Source: JACVRW01 sp963835705
GTDB taxonomy: Bacteria; Actinomycetota; Thermoleophilia; Solirubrobacterales; Thermoleophilaceae
Assembly (NCBI GenBank): GCA_963835705.1
Contig: CAWIGR010000022.1
Location: 1 to 64,000, forward strand
Length of the DNA: 64,000 bases
Direction of reading: 5' to 3'
Positions 7,201 through 17,162 of the stretch are shown here, piece after piece. A program made the position numbers and the translations under genes. Position 1 is the stretch's first letter, and the number at the start of each line of letters is the position of its first letter. Under the pieces are notes generated by a model. It had not been told where the DNA came from, did not search any database, and was given only the letters and a program-made list of their open reading frames with translations.

Positions 7201-7436
7201 CCAGCGCCTCGGCCAAGCGCCTGCCGTAGCGCCGACACCTGGTTGTGCAGCATCTTCTGGGCAGTCGCCGGAGGCGACTCGCCCCACAGCTCCTCCACCA
7301 GCCGGTCGCTTGCGACCAGTTCATTCGGGCGAAGCAACAGCAGGGCTAACAGGGCACGCTGCCGCCCGGTGCCGATCGACACCGCGAGACCGCCGTCGCC
7401 GACGACCTCGAGAGGGCCCAGCAGGCGAAACTCCAA
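7176..7436 (-). pseudogene. SARP/AfsR-family regulator, N-terminal fragment
   Basis: A TTG at 7436 follows a GGTGGAGG ribosome site and starts EFRLLGPLEVVGDG. It continues GRQRALLALLLLRPNELVAS, DRLVEELWGESPPATAQKML and HNQVSALRQALGRG, which is the winged-helix DNA-binding half of Streptomyces antibiotic regulatory proteins (OmpR-type trans_reg plus the start of the BTAD). A complete SARP needs at least 150 further residues of BTAD; here the frame stops at 7176 just after the breakpoint. The gene is therefore truncated by the join. Confidence 0.7.
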
Positions 7437-7495
7437 ACCGCCTCCACCGTAACACCGAGCCGTGGCGGCGCAAGTCGCGTAGTTGAGCCGGCTGT

Positions 7496-7711
7496 TCAGC
7501 TGGCACGCGCGTGGGCTTGTAGCACGTGGTACCCGAGGGCGCTGAAGCGCCTGCCCTTCGCCCGCCGCGCCGCGCGGCGGGCGGTGCGGCACTTCGTGCC
7601 TCCGGTCGCCTGGTTCGAGCGGGCCTTGCCGCCGTTGTGCGCGTTGACCTGCCCGCAGTCCTTGTAAGCGGCCGCCTCGGCCGAGGCGCCCGGGACGAGC
7701 AGGACCGAGAG
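7496..7711 (-). pseudogene. Fragment of a small secreted protein
   Basis: Directly after the clpC stop, in the same frame, the DNA reads LSVLLVPGASAEAAAYKDCG, which looks like the second half of a Sec signal peptide with an AEA-A cleavage site, followed by a Cys- and Arg-rich mature region (GTKCRTARRAARRAKGRRFS) to a TGA at 7496. No start codon precedes the signal peptide because the clpC stop interrupts it. Another frame in the tail reads CYKPTRVPAEQPAQ. It looks like a remnant of a secreted protein type common in this actinobacterial group; homology was not tested. Confidence 0.35.
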
Positions 7712-10342
<2,631 letters not shown>

Positions 10343-10549
10343 GGCGAATGCCTATCTGTCGGGAACGTCGGGGCGGGTGTTGCCCGTCTCTTTCCCTCTA
10401 GATCGGCACGTACCCCGATCCAGATGAGGCAGTAGGGGGGTTCACCAGCCCGTTCGGCGAGTCTACCAACGCCCCCAAGGCACTTTGCGCCTTAACGGAC
10501 CCGTAAATGCCGCGTCCACCGAGGGTTTTTGGGTTAGGCTCGCCGCGCC
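10343..10549. promoter_or_regulatory. Divergent promoter region of clpC and a lipoprotein gene
   Basis: This 207-bp noncoding gap lies between two genes transcribed away from each other, so it must hold both promoters. It is visibly less GC-rich near the lipoprotein start (GGGTTTTTGGGTTAGGCTC just before the ATG). No convincing HAIR (HspR) or CtsR operator was identified by eye. Confidence 0.4.
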
Positions 10550-11005
10550 ATGATCCGCGCCCGTGCCGCAGCATGCCTGATCCTGGCCGCGGTGGTCGTC
10601 CCGGGCTGCGGCGACGACGACGAGAGCACCGGCCAGTTCCAGGACGGCTACAACGCGGCCATACAGCGACTCAACGAGGTCAATTCGAACCTCGAGGAGG
10701 GCGGTGAGGACCTGGCGACCCAGCCGGGATCCAAGATCGCGCGGGAGTTCGAGCGCATCGCGGACACGGCCGCCCAGACCCGCGCCGAGCTCGCGGAGCT
10801 CGCGCCCCCGGAGGAGGCGCGGGACGAGTTCGACGCTCTGCTCGCCGCGATCCGAGGAGGCGTGAACGACATCCGCGCCGTGGCAGACGCCGCCCGGGCG
10901 GGGAACCAGGACCGGTTCGCGGAGGCCACCGAGGCGTTGTCAGAGAGCGGGCAGGAGATCACCCGCGCGGAGGCCGAGCTCAAGGACGCGGTGGAGAGCG
11001 ACTGA
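10550..11005 (+). CDS. Small lipoprotein with helical domain, unknown function
   Basis: 151 residues. MIRARAAACLILAAVVVPGC is a lipoprotein signal with lipobox VPGC, followed by an acidic DDDE linker. The mature part is predicted all-helical, with heptad-like Ala/Glu/Arg-rich stretches (TAAQTRAELAELAPPEEARD, ATEALSESGQEITRAEAELK). It would be anchored to the outer face of the membrane. It stands alone, divergent from clpC and convergent with lysS. Similar helical lipoproteins are common in high-GC Actinobacteria, but no specific function can be assigned. Confidence 0.8.
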   Translation: MIRARAAACLILAAVVVPGCGDDDESTGQFQDGYNAAIQRLNEVNSNLEEGGEDLATQPGSKIAREFERIADTAAQTRAELAELAPPEEARDEFDALLAAIRGGVNDIRAVADAARAGNQDRFAEATEALSESGQEITRAEAELKDAVESD

Positions 11006-11011
11006 TGACAC

Positions 11012-11052
11012 CCGGGGCCTCGCGCCCCCGGACCCCCGCTGATGCCTGGCCG
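11012..11052. terminator. Repeated hairpin downstream of lysS (copy 1)
   Basis: This 41-bp element has a GC-rich stem-loop (CCGGGGCCTCGCGCCCCCGG) followed by ACCCCCGCTGATGCCTGGCC. A copy with one mismatch lies at 32091-32131. Both lie 7-9 bp past the stop codon of a minus-strand gene, in the same orientation. Here it also sits between convergent genes, so it probably terminates both. Confidence 0.6.
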
Positions 11053-11059
11053 GTGGGCG

Positions 11060-12442
11060 CTAGCTCCGCATCGCCGGGAAGAGCACCACTTCCCGGATCG
11101 AGCGGCGGCCGCTGAGGATCATCACCAGGCGGTCGATGCCGATGCCGATCCCGCCCGTGGGGGGCATGCCGTGCTCCAGCGCGCGCACGTAGTCCTCGTC
11201 GTAGGGCTGGGTCTCCTCGTCGCCCGCCGCCTGGTCGGCGCGCTGCTGCTCGAAGCGGGCGCGCTGCTCGTCCGGGTCGTTCAGCTCGGTGAAGGCGTTG
11301 GCGAACTCCATGCCGGCCGCGAAGCACTCGAAGCGCTCGACCAGCCCGGGCTCGGAGCGGTGGTCCTTCGCAAACGGCGACAGCTCCTTGGGGTAGTCGA
11401 GGATGAACGTGGGGTCTTGCAGCGTCGGCTCGACGTGCTTCGAGAGCAGGTCGTCCACGCGCTTTGCCCAGGTGCCCTCGCCGGGGAGCTCGTCGCTGCG
11501 GATGTCGAGCCCGGTCTTCTCCTTGATCGCGTCGCGCAGGGTGACGCGGCGCCAGGGCGGCGTGAAGTCGATTGGCCCGTCGTACTCCACCTCGCGGGCG
11601 ACGTGGGAGATCAGCTCCTCCAGGCGCGCCGCGATGTCCTCGTAGTCCGCGTACGCCTCGTACCACTCCAGCATCGTGAACTCGGGGTTGTGCTTGTGGG
11701 AGACGCCCTCGTTGCGGAAGTCCTTGCCGATCTCGTAGACGCGCTCCAGGCCGCCGACGATCAGCCGCTTGAGGTAGAGCTCGTCGGCGACGCGGAGGAA
11801 GAGATCGCGGTCGAGCTCGTTGTGGTGGGTCACGAAGGGCCGGGCCAGAGCACCTCCGTAGAGCGGCTGGAGGACCGGGGTCTCGACCTCGAAGAAGCCC
11901 CGGTCGTCGAGCCAGCGGCGGATGGCGCGCACGACCTTGGAGCGGAGGATGAAGAGAGCGCGCGCCTCCAGGTTGGCCAGCAGGTCGACCTCTCGGTGCC
12001 GGTAGCGGGTCTCGACGTCCTCGATGCCGTAGTACTCCTTGGGCACGTCGCGCAGCGACTTGGCGAGGAGCGTCCATCCGCTCACCAGCAGGCTGAGCTC
12101 CCCCCGCCGCGACTTGAAGGCGGTTCCGTCCACGCCGATGAGATCGCCGATGTCGAGCGAGGTGAGCAGCTCGAACGACTCCTCGCCGAGCACGTCCCGC
12201 TTGGCGTGCAGCTGGAGCTTGCCGCTGCGGTCCACCAGGTCGAGGAAGGCGGCGCCGCCGTGGCCGCGGCGGGCGGTGAGGCGCCCCGCGACGCGATACG
12301 CCGCATCGGTCTCCTCGCCCGCCTCGAGCCCGTCGTGTCTCGCGTGGACGTCCGCGATCGGGCCCACGCCGTCGAACTCGTGCGGAAACGGGTCGATCCC
12401 CTGCTCGCGCAGGCGCTCGAGCTTCGCCCGGCGATCGTCCAC
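11060..12442 (-). CDS. lysS: Lysyl-tRNA synthetase, class II
   Basis: 460 residues. It charges tRNA-Lys. An N-terminal OB-fold anticodon domain spans about 45-145 (VAGRLTARRGHGGAAFLDLV). The class II catalytic core has motif 2 (YEIGKDFRNEGVSHKHNPEF, TMLEWYEAYADY) and motif 3 (PPTGGIGIGIDRLVMILSG) near the C-terminus. The start at 12442 gives MDDRRAKLERLREQGIDPFP, the usual LysS N-terminal helix. It is slightly shorter than the common 490-500 residues, lacking an N-terminal extension. It follows greA at a 14-bp gap on the same strand, a greA-lysS pair frequent in Actinobacteria and their relatives. Confidence 0.95.
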   Translation of the reverse strand: MDDRRAKLERLREQGIDPFPHEFDGVGPIADVHARHDGLEAGEETDAAYRVAGRLTARRGHGGAAFLDLVDRSGKLQLHAKRDVLGEESFELLTSLDIGDLIGVDGTAFKSRRGELSLLVSGWTLLAKSLRDVPKEYYGIEDVETRYRHREVDLLANLEARALFILRSKVVRAIRRWLDDRGFFEVETPVLQPLYGGALARPFVTHHNELDRDLFLRVADELYLKRLIVGGLERVYEIGKDFRNEGVSHKHNPEFTMLEWYEAYADYEDIAARLEELISHVAREVEYDGPIDFTPPWRRVTLRDAIKEKTGLDIRSDELPGEGTWAKRVDDLLSKHVEPTLQDPTFILDYPKELSPFAKDHRSEPGLVERFECFAAGMEFANAFTELNDPDEQRARFEQQRADQAAGDEETQPYDEDYVRALEHGMPPTGGIGIGIDRLVMILSGRRSIREVVLFPAMRS

Positions 12443-12456
12443 GGCGCGAACGCTAC

Positions 12457-12933
12457 TCAGCGTTCGATCTTGGTGATCTTGAGCTTGCGGGCCGGACCGC
12501 GCGGAACCGGGACCGTCACCGTTTCGCCGCGCTTGTGGCCGATCAGGGCGCGGCCGACGGGCGACTCGTTCGAGAGCCTGCTCTCGGCGGGGTTGGCCTC
12601 GGCGGAGCCGACGATCTTGAACTTCGTGGACTTGTCGGTCTTCTGGTCCTTCAGGTGGACCGTCACTCCCACGCCGACCACGCCGGTGTCCACGTCGTTC
12701 TCGTCGATCACCCGTGCGTTGCGCAGCTTCTCCTCGAGGTCGGAGATCTGCTTCTCGAGCATCGCCTGCTCGTTCTTGGCGTCGTCGTACTCGGAGTTCT
12801 CGGCGATGTCGCCGAACTCGCGGGCCTCCTTGATGCGCGCGGCGACCTCACGTCTGCGGTCTCCGCGCAGGTACTCGATGCGAGCCTTCAGCTCCTCCAT
12901 GCCCTGAGGGGTGAGGACGGTGTCTCGTGCCAT
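12457..12933 (-). CDS. greA: Transcription elongation factor GreA
   Basis: 158 residues. It binds the RNA polymerase secondary channel and stimulates cleavage of backtracked transcripts. The N-terminal coiled coil spans about 1-75, with the tip acidic residues in EFGDIAENSEYDDAKNEQ (DxxxNSEYxxAKxxQ signature). The C-terminal FKBP-like domain contains GSAEANPAESRLSNESPVGR and the GHKRGETVTV segment. ATG 12933 (MARDTVLTPQGMEELKARIE) was chosen over an upstream GTG because it matches the family start and has a GGAGGG-type ribosome site. Confidence 0.96.
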   Translation of the reverse strand: MARDTVLTPQGMEELKARIEYLRGDRRREVAARIKEAREFGDIAENSEYDDAKNEQAMLEKQISDLEEKLRNARVIDENDVDTGVVGVGVTVHLKDQKTDKSTKFKIVGSAEANPAESRLSNESPVGRALIGHKRGETVTVPVPRGPARKLKITKIER

Positions 12934-12994
12934 AAGAAAACCCTCCGTTCGGGGGCGGGGCGCCGGAGGGACGGCGCAGTGTAGCAACGCGCGG

Positions 12995-13987
12995 TCAGGC
13001 CGCAACAGGGATTTCGCGCCCGGACAAGGCGGCCAGCGCCGCGCGGGCGTGGGCCGTCGTGGGAGCGGTGACGAGCGGCTCGCGCTCGCGTCTGGTGAGG
13101 CCGAGAGTGTCGGCGTACCAGGGGTAGAACTTGCGCAGGTAGCGGCCTGCGCGCTCGGTCCCGAGGTGGTCCTCGGCTTGTGCGATGACCCACCGAAGCT
13201 CGGCGGCGATCTCCTCGCGCGGCGGGTCGCCGTGGTAGCGGCCGAGGAGGCGGGCGAAGCGCCACGGGTTGCCGAGCGAGCCGCGGGCGAGCATGACTGC
13301 CGTGGCGCCGCTTTCTTGGAATGCCTTCAGCGTCTTGTCCTCGTCCGCGAGGCCGCCCGACAGGACTACGGGCACTGAAAGGGTGAGGGCCAACTCGCGC
13401 GCCAGCGCGTAGTCGGGCCTTCCCGCGTGCTGCTGGCTGGCGTGCCTGGGGTGGAAGGCGATGCCGGCCACGCCGGCCTCGTCTACGAGCCTACGGGCGA
13501 GGCTTACGCCCGCTCGGTCTCCCGGGCGGTTGCCTGGCCGGAGCTTCACCGTCACCGGGAGGCCGCTCCCCTCTCGGGCCGCGGTCGCGATCGCCACCGC
13601 CTTCTTCGGATCCTCGAGCAGCGCGGCGCCGGCGCCGGTCTTGCAGACCTTGCGGACGGGGCAGCCCATGTTGAGGTCGATCAGGTCGGCGCCCGCGGCG
13701 GCGGCGATGGCGGCCGCCTCGCGCATCACGGCGGCGTCGTGGCCGAAGAGCTGGAGCGAGACCGGATGCTCGTCCGGGTGGATGCGGAGGAACTCGCGGA
13801 CGGTGCGCTCGTTGCCGTGGGCGAGGCCGAAGCTCGAGACCATCTCGGAGACGACCAGCCCCGCGCCGTACCGCCTCGCCTGAAGGCGGACGAACCAGTT
13901 GCCGATGCCGGCCAGCGGCGCGAGCACGACTCGGTTCTCGATGGTCCGGCCGCCAAGCGTCCAGGGGTCGGTGAGGGCGCGGGTCAC
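12995..13987 (-). CDS. dus: tRNA-dihydrouridine synthase
   Basis: 330 residues. This FMN enzyme reduces uridines in the tRNA D-loop. The TIM barrel begins IENRVVLAPLAGIGN. DLNMGCPVRKVCKTGAGAAL (about 100-120) carries the catalytic Cys of the NMGCP motif. Later segments LPVTVKLRPG, AFHPRHASQQHAG and MLARGSLGNPWRF are typical FMN-phosphate and Dus signatures. The GTG start at 13987 overlaps the stop of the upstream DUF559 gene by 4 bp (GTGA), so the two are probably translationally coupled. The subclass (DusB-like) is not certain. Confidence 0.92.
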   Translation of the reverse strand: MTRALTDPWTLGGRTIENRVVLAPLAGIGNWFVRLQARRYGAGLVVSEMVSSFGLAHGNERTVREFLRIHPDEHPVSLQLFGHDAAVMREAAAIAAAAGADLIDLNMGCPVRKVCKTGAGAALLEDPKKAVAIATAAREGSGLPVTVKLRPGNRPGDRAGVSLARRLVDEAGVAGIAFHPRHASQQHAGRPDYALARELALTLSVPVVLSGGLADEDKTLKAFQESGATAVMLARGSLGNPWRFARLLGRYHGDPPREEIAAELRWVIAQAEDHLGTERAGRYLRKFYPWYADTLGLTRREREPLVTAPTTAHARAALAALSGREIPVAA

Positions 13988-14934
13988 GGGTCTGAACCGT
14001 AGCGCCGCGCCAGCATGCGCCGCACGTCGCAGGCGACCTTTTCCGACGCGTCCCGCAGCTGCAGGTAGGTGACAGGCACAAAGCGCCACCCCGCTGCCTG
14101 GAGGATGCGGCTCTTCTCGCGGTCGCGCTCGAAGGCGGCTCTGGTCCTGTGCGTCTCCCAGCCGTCCACCTCGATGACCAGACGCTGTTCGCGCCATACG
14201 CAGTCCACCTCGCAGCCCTCTATGACAACGTTCGTCTCGGGTCGGGGCAGGTTCCCGCGCTCCGCGAACGCCAGGAAGAGGTCCTCGAGGTCGCTCTTGC
14301 TGTGGGTGGCGCCCGCCCAGCGCCTCTCGAGCGCCGCCCGGACGTTCCTGGCGCCCGCGCGCCGTGGATAGCGGCGAAGGAGGTCGACGAGGCTGAGCTC
14401 GTCCCAGAGCCGCTTGATCTCGGCTTCGTTGATGGCCCGCTCGAGCCGGGGCACTTCGAGGCTCGCGGCCATGTCGAAGAGCGTCCGGGGCACCGTGGTG
14501 ATAGGGATGCCGTTGTGGACGGTGCGTTCGTCCGGGGGCAGGCTCGAATGATGGAAGACGAGGTTGTCCCTGGACCGTCGCTGCCGCGGCGCGGTCACCT
14601 CGAAGGGGCCACTGCTCGCACATAGGCCCCACGCCGCGCCCGCCGACCGGTGACTCAGCACCGCCCCCTCGCCGCCGGCGAGGACCGCCGCCATCCAAGC
14701 GGACTCCCGCGAACGGTTGAGGTGGCCCACGGCGTACACAGAGCGGTAGACGCGGATCAGCCGCTCCGTCGCGAGCCGATGATTGATCGCGCCGGGCCCG
14801 AGCCCGAGGTCCAAGAGCTGCTCGCGCGTGACCCGCCCGTGCTGGCAGTCGGCAATCGCCGCCATCCGAGCGTCGAAGCCACGCGCCTTACGTTTGCCGC
14901 GTATATCGGGGCTGACGTCAGTAGCGTCGGGCAT
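13984..14934 (-). CDS. AbiEi-like/DUF559 endonuclease-fold protein
   Basis: 316 residues. The N-terminus (MAAIADCQHGRVTREQLLDL, then LIRVYRSVYAVGHLN) matches the winged-helix AbiEi antitoxin-type domain. The middle has GIPITTVPRTLFDMA. The C-terminal part (VDCVWREQRLVIEVDGWETH and FERDREKSRILQAAGW) is a DUF559/Vsr-like restriction-endonuclease fold with the E-x-D catalytic-type pattern. This architecture is widespread in high-GC Actinobacteria, usually without a partner toxin; its function is not established. It is coupled to dus by a 4-bp overlap. A paralogue lies at 36595-37548. Confidence 0.8.
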   Translation of the reverse strand: MPDATDVSPDIRGKRKARGFDARMAAIADCQHGRVTREQLLDLGLGPGAINHRLATERLIRVYRSVYAVGHLNRSRESAWMAAVLAGGEGAVLSHRSAGAAWGLCASSGPFEVTAPRQRRSRDNLVFHHSSLPPDERTVHNGIPITTVPRTLFDMAASLEVPRLERAINEAEIKRLWDELSLVDLLRRYPRRAGARNVRAALERRWAGATHSKSDLEDLFLAFAERGNLPRPETNVVIEGCEVDCVWREQRLVIEVDGWETHRTRAAFERDREKSRILQAAGWRFVPVTYLQLRDASEKVACDVRRMLARRYGSDP

Positions 14935-14986
14935 GGCACCGAGGTTGGCGCCCGGCGCGTTACCGGTGGGGCGCGGACGTTACGGC

Positions 14987-15754
14987 TCAGCGCCGGTTTC
15001 GTTCCCAGATCAGCTTCAGGCCGGTCAGGGTCAGCAGGTCGTCCACCTCGTCGACCTGCTCGCAGAACGGGACGATCGCCTCGGCGAAGCCGCCGGTTGC
15101 TATCGCCGTGGCCTCTTCGGCCAGCTCCTCTCGCAGGCGCACCAGGATTCCGTCGACCTGGCCGGCGAAGCCGTAGACGACCCCGGCCTGGATCGCCTCC
15201 TGGGTGCCCTTGCCGATCGCGTGGCGGGGCTCCTCGATGTCCACCCGGGGCAGCCGAGCGGCGCGGGCGGCCAGGGCCTCCAGCGAGATCTCGATTCCCG
15301 GGGAGATCACGCCGCCCAGGTACTCGCCGCGGCTCGACACCACGTCGTAGTTGATGGCCGTGCCGAAGTCGACCGCGATGCAAGCGCCCCCCACCCGGTC
15401 GAACGCGGCCACGGCGTTGACGAGGCGGTCGGCGCCCAGCTCCTGCGGGGTGTCGATCCGGATCGGCATACCGGTCTTCAGCGACGGCCCCACCAGCGCC
15501 CCGTTGCCGTCCAGGTAGCGAGCGATCAGCCGCTCGTACTCGTGCGCGAGCGTCGGCACGACCGACGAGACGATGGCGGCGTCCACATCGCGCAGCCGCA
15601 GATCGCTCAGGTCCAGGAGCGAGGCGAGCTTGGAGGCCAGCTCGTCGGCGGTGGCGAAGCGCACGGTGGCGAAGCGCCAGTGCTCCACGAGCTGGTCGTC
15701 GCGGAACATGCCGAGGTGGGTCTGGGTGTTGCCTACGTCGATGGCGAGCAGCAC
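14987..15754 (-). CDS. coaX: Type III pantothenate kinase
   Basis: 255 residues. It phosphorylates pantothenate, the first step of coenzyme A synthesis. The N-terminal phosphate-binding motif is LLAIDVGNTQTHLGMF (DxGNT at about 6-10). GADRLVNAVAAFDRVGG and CIAVDFGTAINYDVVSSRGE are the PHOSPHATE 2/ADENOSINE-type signatures of the ASKHA family, followed by GGVISPGIEISLEALAARAA and IATGGFAE. GTG at 15754 was chosen because DVGNT must lie near the N-terminus; a longer frame upstream has no such support. It ends in IWERNRR, usual for CoaX. Confidence 0.95.
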   Translation of the reverse strand: MLLAIDVGNTQTHLGMFRDDQLVEHWRFATVRFATADELASKLASLLDLSDLRLRDVDAAIVSSVVPTLAHEYERLIARYLDGNGALVGPSLKTGMPIRIDTPQELGADRLVNAVAAFDRVGGACIAVDFGTAINYDVVSSRGEYLGGVISPGIEISLEALAARAARLPRVDIEEPRHAIGKGTQEAIQAGVVYGFAGQVDGILVRLREELAEEATAIATGGFAEAIVPFCEQVDEVDDLLTLTGLKLIWERNRR

Positions 15755-15779
15755 GGCGGCGGGATTATCCCGGGAGGTG

Positions 15780-16550
15780 TCAGTCGGCGCGCAGCGGGGC
15801 GCCCATCGCATGGAAGCCCCCATCCACGTGCACTATTTCCCCCGTGATCCGGCGCGAGAGGTCCGACAGCAGGAAGAGGACCGTGTCCGCCACCGCGGCC
15901 GGGTCCTTCTCGTCCCATCCCAGCGGCGCCTGCTTGCCCCACATCGAGGCCAGCCCGTCGAAGCCCGGGATCCCGCCGGCCGCCGGCGTCTCGATCGGGC
16001 CGGCGGAGACGAGATTGACTCGTATCCCGGAAGGCCCGAGGTCACGCGCCAAGTACCGGGACACCGATTCCAGCGCCGCCTTGGCAACACCCATCCAGTC
16101 GTAGACGGGCCAGGCAACGGAGGCATCGAAGTCCATCGCCACGAACGAGCCCCCTTCATTGCCCATCAACGGGGCAAGCGCCTCAGCCAACGCCTTGAAG
16201 GAATAGGCAGACGTCCGGAACGCGAGCTCCGCGGATTCGGGCGGAGCGCTCATGAAGTTGCCGCCCAGGGCGTCCCCCGGTGCGAAGGCAATGGCATGGA
16301 GGACTCCGTCCACGCGGTCCAACGAGGTGGCGAGGGAAGAGAGATCGTCTGCACTATTGACATCCAGTTCGAGGACGTCCGGCGGATCGGGCAGCCGCGC
16401 CGCGGCGCGCTCCGTCATCCGCCGCGTCCGGCCGAAGCCGGTCAGAACGATCTCGGCGCCCTCCTGCTGGGCGCGCTCCGCGACGGAGTACGCGATGGAG
16501 CCCTTCGTCAGGACCCCCGTGATCAGGAGGCGCTTGCCCTCGAGGAGCAT
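15780..16550 (-). CDS. fabI: Enoyl-[acyl-carrier-protein] reductase, FabI/InhA type
   Basis: 256 residues. The last reductive step of the fatty-acid elongation cycle, NADH dependent. GKRLLITGVLTKGSIAYSVA is the unusual Rossmann loop of FabI/InhA enzymes. The active site is YDWMGVAKAALE, giving the Tyr-x6-Lys pair, and VNLVSAGPIETPAAGGIPGF is the substrate loop. GFGRTRRMTERAAARLP resembles the InhA segment more than E. coli FabI. It ends the fatty-acid operon; the SGNH hydrolase gene ends 4 bp upstream. Confidence 0.94.
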   Translation of the reverse strand: MLLEGKRLLITGVLTKGSIAYSVAERAQQEGAEIVLTGFGRTRRMTERAAARLPDPPDVLELDVNSADDLSSLATSLDRVDGVLHAIAFAPGDALGGNFMSAPPESAELAFRTSAYSFKALAEALAPLMGNEGGSFVAMDFDASVAWPVYDWMGVAKAALESVSRYLARDLGPSGIRVNLVSAGPIETPAAGGIPGFDGLASMWGKQAPLGWDEKDPAAVADTVLFLLSDLSRRITGEIVHVDGGFHAMGAPLRAD

Positions 16551-16554
16551 GTAC

Positions 16555-17157
16555 TCAGGAGACCGGCGCCTCGCGCGGGACCCGGAAGCGCTGTCGCAGC
16601 GCGCGCAGGAACTCCATCGCGGCGCGCCGGTGGCCCTCCTCCGACGGGTGGAAGCCGTCCTCCGCGTAGGTGTCCCGGTCCGCCGCGGCGGGATGGTCGA
16701 ATCCGTCGAGCAGCGCCACCTCGTGACGCCGTGCCACCGACCGGCAGACGGCGTTGAAGCGGCGCATCCCCCTCTCCACGCGCACGCGGGAGCGCGGGCG
16801 CAGGTCGAGGAAGCGCGAGATGTCGGGGTAGGTGGCGGTGACCACCGCGGCCTCGGGGGCCTCTCGGCGCAGCCGCGCGAACATGCGCGACAGCCGCTTG
16901 GCGTACTCGTCCGCGTCGGGGCGAACCGACTCCAGCACGTCGTTCGCGCCGCACACGATCGTCACGACGTCGGGGCTCATCCCGAGTGCCTGGTCGAGCT
17001 GCCGGCTCTCCACGTCGGCGCTGGTGGCGCCGACCCAGGCCAGGTTCTCGTAGCGCGTGTCCGGTCCGAGCGCGCGCGCAACCTCGTCCGCCCAGCGCGG
17101 CTCACCCGGCACCAGCCCGGCGGTGAAGGAATCTCCGAGAGCGACGTAGGTGGTCAT
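16555..17157 (-). CDS. SGNH/GDSL-type esterase or lipase
   Basis: 200 residues. A probable cytoplasmic hydrolase of the SGNH superfamily: block I YVALGDSFTAG (nucleophile Ser about 9), block II Gly in NLAWVGATSADVESRQ, block III Asn in TIVCGANDVLESVRPDADEY, and block V DGFHPSEEGHRRAA with the Asp/His pair. No signal peptide is present, so it acts inside the cell. It sits inside the fatty-acid operon between the carboxyltransferase and fabI, with 4-5 bp gaps, suggesting a role on acyl esters or thioesters (inference). Confidence 0.88.
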   Translation of the reverse strand: MTTYVALGDSFTAGLVPGEPRWADEVARALGPDTRYENLAWVGATSADVESRQLDQALGMSPDVVTIVCGANDVLESVRPDADEYAKRLSRMFARLRREAPEAAVVTATYPDISRFLDLRPRSRVRVERGMRRFNAVCRSVARRHEVALLDGFDHPAAADRDTYAEDGFHPSEEGHRRAAMEFLRALRQRFRVPREAPVS

Positions 17158-17162
17158 AGCCC

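Noticed and set aside
10440..10549. tRNA or small RNA gene in the clpC-lipoprotein gap
   Set aside because: No cloverleaf pairing or CCA end was found.
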